Shown: positions 33,050-42,660, numbered from the stretch's first letter. The stretch: 64,000 nt of DNA from Halotalea alkalilenta DSM 17697 (GCF_000621205.1 NZ_KK211232.1:116609-180608); one strand, 5' to 3'. Notes: generated by a model from the letters alone, not told the origin. Numbers and translations: made by a program.

Positions 33050-33074
33050 GATGCCCTCACCCGGTGAGGGCATC
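33050..33074. repeat. 25-bp near-perfect palindrome upstream of msrB
   Basis: GATGCCCTCACC-C-GGTGAGGGCATC, 12-bp arms around one base, 50 bp before the msrB start. Possible operator, attenuator stem or dispersed palindromic repeat unit. No T-run follows. Confidence 0.6.
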
Positions 33075-33123
33075 GAGCGCCCTGGCAAGGCGCTGACCGA
33101 CCGCGACCGATGAGGAGAGAGAG

Positions 33124-33531
33124 ATGAGCGATCAGGAAAAAGTCACCAAGAGCGCCGCCGAATGGCGCGAGACGCTTACCCCCGAGCAGTACCGGGTGAC
33201 GCGCGAGGCAGGCACCGAACCACCGTTCAGCGGCGACTATGAAGTCGCCCCGGTGATCGGCACCTTCCACTGCGTGTGCTGCGACGCGCCGCTTTTTCGC
33301 AACGACGACAAATTCGCCTCGCACTGCGGCTGGCCAAGCTTCGATCGGCCGCTTGCCGATGCAGCGGTCGAAGAGCACATCGACACCAGCCACGGCATGC
33401 GCCGTATCGAAGTCACCTGCCGACGCTGCGATGCCCACCTCGGCCACGTATTCCCCGACGGCCCGCAGGACACCACCGGACTTCGCTACTGCATCAACTC
33501 GGTGGCGCTGAAGTTCCGCGCGGACGAATGA
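33124..33531 (+). CDS. msrB: Peptide methionine (R)-S-oxide reductase
   Basis: 135-aa repair enzyme that reduces methionine-R-sulfoxide in proteins. SelR domain: Zn ligands in [11 protein letters not shown] and [14 protein letters not shown], substrate motif [11 protein letters not shown], and catalytic Cys in [26 protein letters not shown] directly upstream. Single gene; it converges on the acyltransferase gene. Confidence 0.95.
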   Translation: MSDQEKVTKSAAEWRETLTPEQYRVTREAGTEPPFSGDYEVAPVIGTFHCVCCDAPLFRNDDKFASHCGWPSFDRPLADAAVEEHIDTSHGMRRIEVTCRRCDAHLGHVFPDGPQDTTGLRYCINSVALKFRADE

Positions 33532-33532
33532 C

Positions 33533-34813
33533 TCACGCCGTGGAGCTGCGCTGCGCCTCGCGCTTTGGCTGTCGTTGCCAGGCGCGCGGCAGCCGCGCCT
33601 CCAGCCAGCCTCGCGTCGGCGCCACCACCCACCGCTGGACGGACAGCGCCAGCGCGACGATCGCGAGCAGATGGAAGGGCATGCTCCATATCGGCAGCTC
33701 GCGCAGACCGATGACTTCGATATCGAGCTGCATGATCGCCGCGCCCTGCTCGATCGACCAGCGAGTCGCCCGGGCGAAGGGGCCGATCAGCGGCGTATGC
33801 AGCACGAAGATGCACAACGCCGCCTCACCGAGCCGCTGGGCGAGGCGCTTGCTCTTTTCGCCGCGCGGCGCTCGCAGCGCGCTGGCACCGAGCAGCAGCA
33901 GCGCCTGGAAGGGCAGCAGCAGGCCATTGTGGACCAGATAGTAGAAGCTGGTGCCATCCAGGGTGAGCAGCCACGCGCCGAGGGGAACACCGCACAGCGC
34001 CAGGGTGATCAGCGCGTGCCGGTGCCGAATCAGTGCATCACGTAACCACGCCTCGCGATGCGCCCGGTAGAGCAGGACGCCAACGAGGAACTCAGGCAGC
34101 CTGAACAGCGGATTGCGGTGCAACATCCCCACGGTGACGTGATCGAACGCTTGGCTCAGGGTCGCGAGCAGCGGTCCGAGCATGTAAAGGCCCCAGATCG
34201 CCAGCAAAGCCAAGCCCCAGCGGCGTAACCCCATCAGCCGGGGGGCTACCGAGGGGAAGCAGAGATAGAAGAAGAACAGCGCCGAAATCGACCATGAAGC
34301 GCCGTTCAGCCACAGGAATCTCGGCTCCCACGCCTGGAGCAGGAAAAGCTGAAGGCCGATGTGCTCGATCGCCGAGACCCAGGGCAACCGCGCGCCGAAC
34401 AGCTCACGCAGCTGCGCATCGGGCGCCACATAGGGATGGGAGTTGTAATAGACGTAGACTCCCTCCGGCACGATCGGGTACTGGAAGAGCAGCAGGCTCA
34501 AGGAGAGCAGCAGCGTGATCAGGTGGATCGGATAGAGATTGCACAGCCGCCTGGCGACGAAGGCCGGCGCACTGCCCTTCAAGCGGCCAGCGCCATCGAG
34601 CGCGACGTGGGCGAGCAGGAAGCCGGAAAGCATGAAGAAGGTGCTGGTGGCGAAGAACCCCATGCCGATGATCTTGCGTGCGACCAGCGGCAGATCCCCA
34701 TAGAGCCCACCGAAATGGTAGACCACCATGGCCAGCGCCATCAGGAAGCGCAGCCACTCCAAGCCGTAGAATCGCTCGCGACCGGAAGCGGAACTTGGTA
34801 TCGATGTATTCAC
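33533..34813 (-). CDS. Acyltransferase-3 family membrane protein
   Basis: 426 aa with about ten membrane segments. The family N-terminus FYGLEWLRFLMALAMVVYHFGG carries the conserved R and the catalytic-site H (about residue 33), and GMGFFATSTFFMLSGFLLAH follows as in OafA/NodX-type transferases that O-acylate exopolysaccharide, O-antigen or other surface glycans. The C-terminal half is hydrophobic with a basic tail. No polysaccharide gene is nearby, so the acceptor cannot be named. The 34814-35086 gap upstream is AT-richer than average. Confidence 0.86.
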   Translation of the reverse strand: MNTSIPSSASGRERFYGLEWLRFLMALAMVVYHFGGLYGDLPLVARKIIGMGFFATSTFFMLSGFLLAHVALDGAGRLKGSAPAFVARRLCNLYPIHLITLLLSLSLLLFQYPIVPEGVYVYYNSHPYVAPDAQLRELFGARLPWVSAIEHIGLQLFLLQAWEPRFLWLNGASWSISALFFFYLCFPSVAPRLMGLRRWGLALLAIWGLYMLGPLLATLSQAFDHVTVGMLHRNPLFRLPEFLVGVLLYRAHREAWLRDALIRHRHALITLALCGVPLGAWLLTLDGTSFYYLVHNGLLLPFQALLLLGASALRAPRGEKSKRLAQRLGEAALCIFVLHTPLIGPFARATRWSIEQGAAIMQLDIEVIGLRELPIWSMPFHLLAIVALALSVQRWVVAPTRGWLEARLPRAWQRQPKREAQRSSTA

Positions 34814-35086
34814 TCTGCCTCCTGTTCGACGCAGCTACCCGCCCGGAGCCGCCCCTCTGGAGCACCTGCCCGTCGCGAAAGGCGCGAATTGTAGTCGAAG
34901 CAGAATCGATTGCACGGTGTAAATTAAGTCTACCTTACATATCGTCCAGGATATCGCCAGGGCCATTGGTCCTATCCCCCCGCCATACTGGCGAATGGCC
35001 AAGTCCCGCCACTGCCCACCGGCGGTGGCCCGGCGCTGGCCCAGCGAATAGAATGCGCACTCATACGCAGGCACAGGTAATACGCG

Positions 35087-36028
35087 ATGCTCGGTTGGTT
35101 TCCCGGACACATGAACAAGGCGCGCCGCCAGATCAAGGAAGCGCTGCCGGCGATAGACGTGGTGATCGAGGTACTCGATGCCCGCCTGCCCTACTCGAGC
35201 GCCAATCCGATGCTCGCCGAACTGACCCGGCACAAGCCGGTGCTCAAGATCCTCTCCCGCGCGGATCTCGCCGACCCCAGGCTCACCGAGGCGTGGTGTG
35301 CCCATTTCGACGCTCAGCCGAACACCCAGGCGCTGGCGATGGTCACCAGCGACCAGCGTGCGCTGAAGAAAATCCCTGCGCTGTGCCGCGACCTCGCGGG
35401 CCAGGTCAGGGCCGATCGCGACGTACGGGTGATGGTGATGGGCATTCCCAATGTCGGTAAATCGACGCTGATCAACAACCTCGCCGGGCGCAAGATCGCC
35501 AAGGTCGGCAACGAGCCGGCGGTGACCAAGCGCCAGCAGATCGTGCGTCTCGACAATGGCATCGCGCTGACCGATACCCCCGGCGTGCTGTGGCCGAAGA
35601 TCGAAGACCAGGCCAGCGGCTATCGGCTGGCGGCCAGCGGCGCGATCCGCGATACCGCGCTCGACTACCTCGACGTGGCGACGATCACCGCCGCCGAGCT
35701 GGCCCGGCGCTACCCCGAGGCGCTCAAGGCCCGCTACAAGCTGACCGAGCTGCCGGCCTACGTCGCCCCTGTAGAAGTCGGCGAGATCGAGGCCGACGGT
35801 CCGCGCAAGATCGACCTGCAGGCGCTGGCCGGTTTCGACGGCCAAGCGATCATCGCCGAGATCGCGCGCAAGCGCGGCGGTCTCAAGAGCGGCGGCGTGC
35901 TCGACCTCCACCGCGGCGCCGAGGTGCTGCTCCATGAGCTGCGCGACGGCAAGCTCGGCAGGCTGAGCCTGGAGAGCCCCGAGGACATCCCCGCGCCGGG
36001 CGGGCCGGACGAAGAAAAGACCGGCTGA
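35087..36028 (+). CDS. rbgA: Circularly permuted ribosome-assembly GTPase, RbgA/YlqF-like
   Basis: 313 aa. GTPase motifs are in permuted order: G4/G5-like LSRADLAD (about 57-64), then G1 GIPNVGKST (about 118-126), G2 with PAVTKRQQ, G3 TDTPGVLWP. The N-terminus GWFPGHMNKARRQI is the YlqF signature. Acts in late large-subunit assembly. The C-terminal ANTAR-like helical domain (about 195-290) is present, then a short acidic tail. Confidence 0.92.
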   Translation: MLGWFPGHMNKARRQIKEALPAIDVVIEVLDARLPYSSANPMLAELTRHKPVLKILSRADLADPRLTEAWCAHFDAQPNTQALAMVTSDQRALKKIPALCRDLAGQVRADRDVRVMVMGIPNVGKSTLINNLAGRKIAKVGNEPAVTKRQQIVRLDNGIALTDTPGVLWPKIEDQASGYRLAASGAIRDTALDYLDVATITAAELARRYPEALKARYKLTELPAYVAPVEVGEIEADGPRKIDLQALAGFDGQAIIAEIARKRGGLKSGGVLDLHRGAEVLLHELRDGKLGRLSLESPEDIPAPGGPDEEKTG

Positions 36029-36064
36029 GCCGAGGCGCCCGCCTCTCGCACCCGATACCCAGGT

Positions 36065-37237
36065 TCAGCCGACGATCTCGAGGCTCAGCGGCTGGCTCGG
36101 GCACGCCGGCGCAGGCAGTTTCAGTGCTTGCGCACCCGGAGTGATCGCGCCGAGCACCCGTGCCCCGCGGGCCCCCGTGCAGCTCGCCACCGTACCGGGC
36201 AGCCCATGCCAGGTAAGAAAGCCGAGCAGCGCGAAGGCGTAGGCTTCCTTGGCCGCCGAAGGCAGCCCCAGCGCGTCGGCGCTGATCACCCGGACGCCGC
36301 GGAGCGCGCGCTCGAGCATCCTCATCAGCAGCGGATTGCGTGTCCCACCGCCGGACACCACCAGTTCGGTGACGCCCAGCCCCCGCGCCGCGCCGGCGAC
36401 GCTCTCGGCACTCAGCGCGGTCAGCGTCGCCAGCGCGTCCTCCGGGGCGATTTGCGGTCGTCGCGCCAGCGCCCGTTGCAGATAGGCGAGGTTGAAGAGC
36501 TCCTTGCCGGTGGTCTTCGGCGCCGGTCGAAGATAGTAGGGCTCGGCCAGGAGCTCACTGAGCCAAGCCTCGTCGATCCTGCCCCGGGCCGCCCAGCCAC
36601 CGTCACGATCGAAATGCTCGCGGTCCGCGCTGAACAAGCGCACCGCGGCGTCGATCAGCGCATTGGCCGGGCCGCTGTCGAAGGCCAGCGGTTCACCGCC
36701 CTCCGGTACCAGGGTCAGATTGGCGATCCCACCTAGATTGAGCGCCGCGGGCCGCCCCGGCCGGCCGCGCAGCCACATCGCGTCGATCGCGCTGACCAGC
36801 GGCGCGCCCTGCCCGCCGGCGGCGACGTCGCGCGGGCGGAAGTCGGCGACCACCGGCTTGCCGGTGCGCTCGGCGATCCAGGCCGGCTGGCCGATTTGCA
36901 GCGTACCCTCGACCTGCCCCGCCTCGACCCAGTGAAAGACCGTCTGGCCGTGGGAGGCGATCAGCTCCGCGCTCCCGCCGCAGAGGCCACGATCGGCCTC
37001 TAGGGCAAGCTCGGCGAACGCCTGGCCGATCTCGGTATCGAGCCGGCAGAGCGTAGCAAGGTCGGTGGCCGCCGGCGGCAGCGCCCGTGCGAGCCTCGTG
37101 GCCACGGCCTGCGGGTAAGGACGGCTGAGCATGCCCAGCGGACGCAGGCGCAGGCGGTGGTCGATCAGGGTGATCTCGGCGCAAGCCGCGTCGATGGCAT
37201 CGAAGGAAGTGCCGGACATCATGCCGATGACGTTCAT
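36065..37237 (-). CDS. anmK: Anhydro-N-acetylmuramic acid kinase
   Basis: 390 aa. Phosphorylates and opens 1,6-anhydroMurNAc in cell-wall recycling. Motifs: ATP-binding GMMSGTSFDAIDAA (about 5-18), ASHGQTVFHW, ADFRPRDVAAGGQGAPLV with catalytic Asp, LNLGGIANLT and FDSGPANALID. GGAG lies six bases upstream of the ATG. No other recycling gene is adjacent except, distantly, murI. Confidence 0.95.
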   Translation of the reverse strand: MNVIGMMSGTSFDAIDAACAEITLIDHRLRLRPLGMLSRPYPQAVATRLARALPPAATDLATLCRLDTEIGQAFAELALEADRGLCGGSAELIASHGQTVFHWVEAGQVEGTLQIGQPAWIAERTGKPVVADFRPRDVAAGGQGAPLVSAIDAMWLRGRPGRPAALNLGGIANLTLVPEGGEPLAFDSGPANALIDAAVRLFSADREHFDRDGGWAARGRIDEAWLSELLAEPYYLRPAPKTTGKELFNLAYLQRALARRPQIAPEDALATLTALSAESVAGAARGLGVTELVVSGGGTRNPLLMRMLERALRGVRVISADALGLPSAAKEAYAFALLGFLTWHGLPGTVASCTGARGARVLGAITPGAQALKLPAPACPSQPLSLEIVG

Positions 37238-37416
37238 CGCGACTCCAAGGTATCAGTGGGCGCCCGCAGGAGCAGGCCCTGCCATGATGCCAGCTCGATC
37301 CACCATCGCAAGGCGTGGCGCGTCCAGCCAGCGAAGGAGTATGCTGGTGCGCTGTTGCGCCCGCCGCCGTCCTCAACCTCACCATTGCCGTCAGCAGGGT
37401 TTCCGATTTCCAAGCC

Positions 37417-38631
37417 ATGAATGCCCCGATCCGCAAGTCCCACAAGCTCGACCACGTCTGTTACGACATCCGCGGTCCCGTGCTGGAACACGCCAAGCGA
37501 CTGGAAGACGAAGGCCAGCGCATCCTCAAGCTCAACATCGGCAACCCTGCCCCGTTCGGTTTCGAAGCGCCGGAGGAGATCCTCCAGGACGTGATGCGCA
37601 ACCTGCCCACCGCCCAAGGCTACTGCGACTCGAAGGGGCTCTACTCGGCGCGCAAGGCGATCATGCAGGAGAGCCAGCGCAAGGGCATCAAGGGCGTCGG
37701 CATCGAGGACGTCTACATCGGCAACGGCGTCTCCGAGCTGATCATGATGGTGATGCAGGCGCTGCTCGACGACGGCGACGAAGTGCTGCTGCCGGCCCCG
37801 GACTACCCGCTGTGGACCGCCGCCACCCACCTCGCCGGCGGGCGCGCGGTGCACTATCTGTGCGACGAGCAGCAGGACTGGCAGCCGGACCTCGAAGACA
37901 TCCGCGCCAAGATCAGCTCCCGCACCAAGGCGCTGGTGATCATCAATCCGAACAACCCGACCGGCGCGCTCTACTCGGCCGAGACGCTGCGCGGGATTCT
38001 CGCCCTCGCCCGCGAGCACGGGCTGATCGTGTTCTCCGATGAGATCTACGACAAGATCCTCTATGACGACGCGGAGCACGTTTCTACCGCCGCGCTCGCC
38101 GAAGACATCCTGATCCTGACCATGAACGGGCTGTCGAAGAACTATCGCTGCGCGGGCTTCCGCGCCGGCTGGATGGTGATCTCAGGCGAGCGCCGCCACG
38201 CCGAGGACTTCCTCCAGGGCATCAACATGCTCGCCTCGATGCGGCTATGCGCCAACGTCCCCTCCCAGCATGCGATCCAGACCGCGCTCGGCGGCTATCA
38301 GTCGATCAACGACCTGGTGCTGCCCGGCGGGCGGCTGCGCGCCCAGCGCGATGTCGCCTGGGAGAAGCTCAACGCGATTCCCGGCGTCAGCTGCGTCAAG
38401 CCGAAGGGAGCGCTCTACATGTTCCCGCGCCTGGACCCTGAGATCTACGCGATCGAGGACGACCAGAAGCTGGTGCTCGAACTGCTGCTGGAGGAGAAGA
38501 TCCTGCTGGTCCAGGGCACTGCATTCAACTGGCCGACCCCAGACCACCTGCGTATCGTCACCCTGCCCCACTGCGAGCAGCTGACTGAGGCGATCGATCG
38601 ACTCGCCCGCTTTCTCGCCCGCAGGCGCTGA
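37417..38631 (+). CDS. alaA: Alanine/valine-pyruvate type aminotransferase, AlaA-like
   Basis: 404-aa PLP-dependent class I aminotransferase. Start at MNAPIRKSHKLDHVCYDIRG, as in AlaA (YfbQ), which makes alanine from glutamate and pyruvate. NIGNPAPFGFEAP, INPNNPTGALYS, SDEIYDKILYDD and the PLP lysine region MNGLSKNYRCAGFRAGW (Lys about 240) are all present. Length matches AlaA (405 aa). Single gene. Confidence 0.93.
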   Translation: MNAPIRKSHKLDHVCYDIRGPVLEHAKRLEDEGQRILKLNIGNPAPFGFEAPEEILQDVMRNLPTAQGYCDSKGLYSARKAIMQESQRKGIKGVGIEDVYIGNGVSELIMMVMQALLDDGDEVLLPAPDYPLWTAATHLAGGRAVHYLCDEQQDWQPDLEDIRAKISSRTKALVIINPNNPTGALYSAETLRGILALAREHGLIVFSDEIYDKILYDDAEHVSTAALAEDILILTMNGLSKNYRCAGFRAGWMVISGERRHAEDFLQGINMLASMRLCANVPSQHAIQTALGGYQSINDLVLPGGRLRAQRDVAWEKLNAIPGVSCVKPKGALYMFPRLDPEIYAIEDDQKLVLELLLEEKILLVQGTAFNWPTPDHLRIVTLPHCEQLTEAIDRLARFLARRR

Positions 38632-38669
38632 CGTCCGGGGACCGGGCATGAACCAGCGCTTAAGGGCAT

Positions 38670-38696
38670 CTTGAATATTCCCCTCGGCCCCCTTAT
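38670..38696 (+). promoter_or_regulatory. Sigma-32 (heat-shock) type promoter of htpX
   Basis: CTTGAA (38670-38675), 13-bp spacer, CCCCTTAT (38689-38696). The sigma-32 consensus is CTTGAA-N11-16-CCCCATNT, so only the fifth base of the -10 block differs. It lies 112 bp upstream of htpX, a known member of the regulon. Confidence 0.85.
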
Positions 38697-38807
38697 CTAG
38701 GGCTCAGGTTCGCGCCGTTTCGACCTTGGTCGAACGGTTCCCCCATCCGCGACGAGCCCCATCCGCTCGGACGGCGCAGTGAAAACAACCTTGGAGACAG
38801 CCTCGCC

Positions 38808-39716
38808 ATGATGAGGATCGCCCTCTTTCTCGCTACCAACCTGGCGGTCGTACTGGTCGCGAGCATCACCCTGAGACTGCTTGGCGTCGACGCCTATCTC
38901 TACCAGGCGACCGGCGCCGATCCGATGAGCCTGCTGATCGTCTGCTTCGTGTTCGGCATGGTCGGCTCGATCATCTCGCTGTTCATGTCGAAGACCATGG
39001 CCAAGATGAGCACCGGCACCCAGATCATCGAGCAGCCGCGCAATTCGCAGGAGCAGTGGCTGCTCGACACCGTCGCCGAGCTCGCCCGCGACGCGGGGAT
39101 CAAGATGCCCGACGTCGGGATCTTCCCCGCCCAGCAGTCCAACGCCTTCGCCACCGGCTGGAACCGCAACGATGCACTGGTCGCGGTGTCCGCCGGGCTG
39201 ATGCAGCAGATGCGCCCGGAGGAAGTCCGCGCGGTGCTGGCCCACGAGATCGGCCACGTCGCCAACGGCGACATGGTCACCCTGACCCTGATCCAGGGCG
39301 TGGTGAACACCTTCGTGATGTTCTTCGCCCGGATCGTCGCCCAAGCGATCAACGCCTTCCTGAGCCGCGGCAGCGATAACGGCAACGCGCTCGGTTTCAT
39401 GGGCTACTTCGTCGTCGTTACCGTGCTCGAGATCGTCTTCGGCATTCTCGCCAGCATGATCGTCGCCTGGTTCTCGCGCTGGCGCGAATACCGCGCCGAT
39501 GCCGCCGGTGCACGACTCGCCGGCAGCGGTGCGATGATCAATGCGCTCTCCCGGCTCAAGGCGGAAACCCAGCTTCCCGACCAGATGCCGGCATCGATGA
39601 CCGCGATGGCGATCACCCAGGGCCAGACCCGACAGCTGCTGCAGAAGCTGTTCGCCAGCCACCCGCCGCTGGACGACCGCATCCGCGCGCTGAAGGAAGC
39701 CGCCTACCGTCAGTGA
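38808..39716 (+). CDS. htpX: Membrane zinc protease HtpX
   Basis: 302-aa M48 metalloprotease for quality control of inner-membrane proteins. Two N-terminal TM segments (about 4-24, 39-60), zinc site HEIGH (His146, Glu147, His150), two further TM segments (about 155-200), and third ligand in [18 protein letters not shown]-terminal [12 protein letters not shown] matches the family end. GGAGA precedes the start. Confidence 0.96.
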   Translation: MMRIALFLATNLAVVLVASITLRLLGVDAYLYQATGADPMSLLIVCFVFGMVGSIISLFMSKTMAKMSTGTQIIEQPRNSQEQWLLDTVAELARDAGIKMPDVGIFPAQQSNAFATGWNRNDALVAVSAGLMQQMRPEEVRAVLAHEIGHVANGDMVTLTLIQGVVNTFVMFFARIVAQAINAFLSRGSDNGNALGFMGYFVVVTVLEIVFGILASMIVAWFSRWREYRADAAGARLAGSGAMINALSRLKAETQLPDQMPASMTAMAITQGQTRQLLQKLFASHPPLDDRIRALKEAAYRQ

Positions 39717-39763
39717 ACCTCGCATCATCACTGTCGACGTGATGCAGTCCACTCGCCAAAGAA

Positions 39764-40138
39764 AGCGCGGCCCCCGAGGGCCGCGCCAGATTAATGACAA
39801 ACCCCTTTTGACCCAGCGACGCTCTCGATCCTGGCGAGTCGAGAACCGTTTGGGTCCTAACGCACCTCTTGCTCGCTTAGATGCGAGGGGCGGTCCCCTC
39901 GCGCTCCCCCTGAAAGGGGACGCGCCGCCACGAGATCGCGAAATCCTGGCCGATCAATCGCTTGCCCTCGGGTCGGCGCGCATGGACATCCCTGTCCGGG
40001 CGCGCCTTTTGCGACATCCATGTCGCAAACCCCGGTGCAATCGATTGCCGGCCAGCGCGCTCTCGGAGGCGGCTGGAAGCCATCGTGGCATCTTCAAATA
40101 CTTTGTCAGCAGTCTGGCGCGGCCCTCGGGGCCGCGCT
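39764..40138. mobile_element. MITE-like non-coding element with hairpin-forming terminal inverted repeats
   Basis: 375 bp without a supportable gene fills most of the htpX-lipoprotein gap. Left end 39764-39801 and the complement of the right end 40138-40102 share AGCGCGGCCCC(C)GAGGG, CCGCGCCAGA, then T/C-T-N-N-TGACAAA: about 37 bp with one indel and three differences. Each end also folds on itself (GCGCGGCCC/GGGCCGCGC). Internal hairpins: GCGAGGGG/CCCCTCGC (39883-39902), GGCGCGC...GCGCGCC followed by TTTT (39975-40010), and TTGCGACAT/ATGTCGCAA (40009-40028). No transposase and no clear target duplication are visible. It may double as terminators for the flanking genes. Confidence 0.6.
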
Positions 40139-40206
40139 TCTGTTAGGCAATGAGGTGAGAATTCATCCACTTGGTCATGGCCGTTTCGGTGGCTCGCGCT
40201 GAATCA

Positions 40207-41580
40207 TTAGCGAGCACTAGGCTCCAGCGTAGGCAGCGGCGGCAGCGAGGCTTGGTACGCCTCGATATCGCTGAGCAGCAGCCTGGCCTGGGTACCCCAT
40301 CCGCCGACCAGGACATCGTCCTTGCCGTCGCCGTCGAGATCGCCTTTGCCCATGCTCCAGCTACGGCCGACCGTCACGCCGGGCACCACGGACGAGGTCA
40401 CATCGGTGAAATTCCCCTCGCCGTCGTTCTGCCATGCCCGGAGCTGCTGCGGTACGAAGCCAGGCACCTGTATCGCGCCGACCAGCAGGTCCGGCGCGCC
40501 ATCGCCATTGAAGTCGACCACGGTGCCCGCCCAGCTGGAGAAGGTGTGGGAAGGCAGACGGCTCTCGGTCTCGTCGCGGAAGCGGCCGTTGCCGTCGTTG
40601 ATCAAAAGCCGGGTCTGCGGATCCTTGATCCAACCGAAGTTGTTGCTGGTGATGTTGAAGAAAACGATGTCCTGGTGACCATCACCATTCGCATCGAAGA
40701 CGTGCACCTCCCGAGTCTCCATCGGCACGCGCAGATCGAGCCTGTCGGATTCATCGGTGAAGCGACCGGTTCCGTCGTTGATCAATAGCCGGTTCGGAAA
40801 CGCCGGGCTGGCAAGCACGATGTCGAGATGACCGTCGCCATTCACATCCGCGAGTGCGACACCCTCCGTCTGGTCGTTGGCCAACGGCAGATTCGTCTGC
40901 GTGGCATCGATGAAGTGCCCGGGCCGCTCGGGATCATTGAGGAACAGCAGGTTCCTGGCGGAAAGGATCGGCGCATCCGGCGTATGGCCGGTCTCGCCGG
41001 TGCTGCCGATGAAGATGTCCGGAAGGCCATCGCCGTTCAGGTCACCGGTCGCCACAGCATTGCCCTGACTGGTGGCCGGCAGACGGTCGCTCGCGTCGAT
41101 GAAGCCGCCCTTGCCATCGCCGAGGAACAGCTGGTGAACCTCATCGGATTCGGCCACGAAGACCACGTCCATATTGCCGTCGCCATCGAAATCCGCCGCG
41201 CGGACATGTTCGCTGTCGTGAATCTCCTTGCCGAACGCATCCGGCACATAGGTAAGCTTGCCGGTGCCGTCGTTGAGGTACAGGCGATTGACGCCGTACT
41301 CGACGGAGATCACCACATCCAGGTCGCCGTCGTGATCGACGTCCAAAAAGACCGAATCGGTGGCATGCAGGCTCGGGGCGATCGGTACGTTGGGAGCGGT
41401 CGCGTCGACGAAAGCAGAAGAAGGCGCCTCAGGAATCAGCACGAATGCGTCGGTTGCGGGGTCTCGAACCGAGCCGTCGGCGCTGGTGGTGGCGTTGGTG
41501 GCGGCGCACCCCGTGATTGTGGTCGCCAGCATCATGACGAATGATGACGTCGCAACTCGGTACTTCGCTGGTTTTTCCAT
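40207..41580 (-). CDS. FG-GAP/VCBS-repeat lipoprotein
   Basis: 457 aa with a lipoprotein signal (lipobox ITGC, Cys25), so anchored to a membrane on the periplasmic or outer face. At least seven repeats of the type DVDHDGDLDVVI, DFDGDGNMDVVF, DLNGDGLPDIFI, DVNGDGHLDIVL, DANGDGHQDIVF, DFNGDGAPDLLV, DLDGDGKDDVLV each carry a DxDGDGxxD calcium loop, which builds an integrin-alpha-like beta-propeller. Role unknown; adhesion or ligand binding is typical. ATG 41580 is chosen because it gives the signal sequence. It is divergent from a LysR regulator. Confidence 0.88.
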   Translation of the reverse strand: MEKPAKYRVATSSFVMMLATTITGCAATNATTSADGSVRDPATDAFVLIPEAPSSAFVDATAPNVPIAPSLHATDSVFLDVDHDGDLDVVISVEYGVNRLYLNDGTGKLTYVPDAFGKEIHDSEHVRAADFDGDGNMDVVFVAESDEVHQLFLGDGKGGFIDASDRLPATSQGNAVATGDLNGDGLPDIFIGSTGETGHTPDAPILSARNLLFLNDPERPGHFIDATQTNLPLANDQTEGVALADVNGDGHLDIVLASPAFPNRLLINDGTGRFTDESDRLDLRVPMETREVHVFDANGDGHQDIVFFNITSNNFGWIKDPQTRLLINDGNGRFRDETESRLPSHTFSSWAGTVVDFNGDGAPDLLVGAIQVPGFVPQQLRAWQNDGEGNFTDVTSSVVPGVTVGRSWSMGKGDLDGDGKDDVLVGGWGTQARLLLSDIEAYQASLPPLPTLEPSAR

Positions 41581-41733
41581 ATCCGGGCCCCATGAAACTT
41601 GTGTGTGACCTTGGACCTTAGCGGAGGAATGGTCATGTACATAGAGGCGCAGCGAACTTGAACCCATGACGATACGTCATCAATAATCGCGCGAGAGATC
41701 CGCTCGAACGCAGCAAGCAGCCAAGGAATCCCG

Positions 41734-42660
41734 GTGATGCAAGATGAGTTGGGCGCACTCGCCGCCTTCGTGGCGGTGGCTGAGGCGAAGAGCTTCACCC
41801 GTGCAGCCGGCAAGCTGGGCGCCTCCCAGTCAGCGCTGAGCCACAAGATCAGGCGGCTGGAGGGGCGCCTCGGCGTTAAGCTACTGACAAGAACCACGCG
41901 CAGCGTGGCGCCCACCGAGGCCGGAGGCAAGCTGCTCAAGACGCTGGTGCCTGCCCTCGAGGGCATCAGAGAGGAGCTGGCATCGCTCACCGACGATGCC
42001 GATGTACCGTCCGGGACCATTCGCATCACGACGGCGGATCACGCAGCGGAAACCCTGGCCTGGCCGGTGCTCAAGCGCGTGCTGCGACATCATCCGAATA
42101 TCGCCGTCGAACTCGATGTCGAGAATGGATTCGTGGATATCGTCGCCGAAGGCTACAACGCTGGCATAAGGCTCGGCGCGAACGTGGCGAAGGACATGAT
42201 CGCCGTGCCGATAGGCCCGCCGCAGAGGGTGGTGGTGGTCGGCTCTCCGGCATACCTGGCCGAGCGATCGGAACCCGTGGTTCCCGCGGATCTCGCCGCG
42301 CATCGCTGCATCAATCGCAGGCTGCCGACATTGGGCGGCTCTCCGGCGTGGGAATTCGCGAAGAACGGGCGCCAGGTCAAGGTGCGAACGTCGGGCCAAC
42401 TCTCGACCAACCGCCCCGAATTGATCGTGGATGCCGCCGTCGAGGGATTCGGCCTGGCCCTGCTGCTCGAATCGCAGGCTCTTTCGCTGGTCGAGACCGG
42501 CGCGCTGGTCCGCGTGTTGGAGGACTGGTGTCCCTCGCTGCCCGGCTACCACCTCTACTATCCCGTGAGCCGCCAAGTCACGCCAGCCTTTCAAATCGTG
42601 ATCGATGCGTTGAGATACGAGCCATCGCGCATGCAGGCTCCCGGCAGCTCGAACGGATGA
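41734..42660 (+). CDS. LysR-family transcriptional regulator
   Basis: 308 aa. Winged helix at 5-65 (LGALAAFVAVAEAKSFTRAAGKLGASQSALSHKIRRLE in family register), effector domain about 90-300 of the CrgA/PBP2 type (SGTIRITTADHAAETLAWPVL). Divergent from the FG-GAP lipoprotein with a 153-bp gap. The start at 41734 has a second ATG in frame three bases later. Target and effector unknown. Confidence 0.87.
   Translation: MMQDELGALAAFVAVAEAKSFTRAAGKLGASQSALSHKIRRLEGRLGVKLLTRTTRSVAPTEAGGKLLKTLVPALEGIREELASLTDDADVPSGTIRITTADHAAETLAWPVLKRVLRHHPNIAVELDVENGFVDIVAEGYNAGIRLGANVAKDMIAVPIGPPQRVVVVGSPAYLAERSEPVVPADLAAHRCINRRLPTLGGSPAWEFAKNGRQVKVRTSGQLSTNRPELIVDAAVEGFGLALLLESQALSLVETGALVRVLEDWCPSLPGYHLYYPVSRQVTPAFQIVIDALRYEPSRMQAPGSSNG

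Noticed and set aside
32780-33067. 95-codon plus-strand ORF between the tRNAs and msrB
   Set aside because: Covers the tRNA operon promoter, has no recognisable motif and ends within a palindrome.
39877-40170. 97-codon minus-strand ORF in the htpX-lipoprotein gap
   Set aside because: Runs through several perfect hairpins and the terminal repeat; better explained as a structured repeat element.
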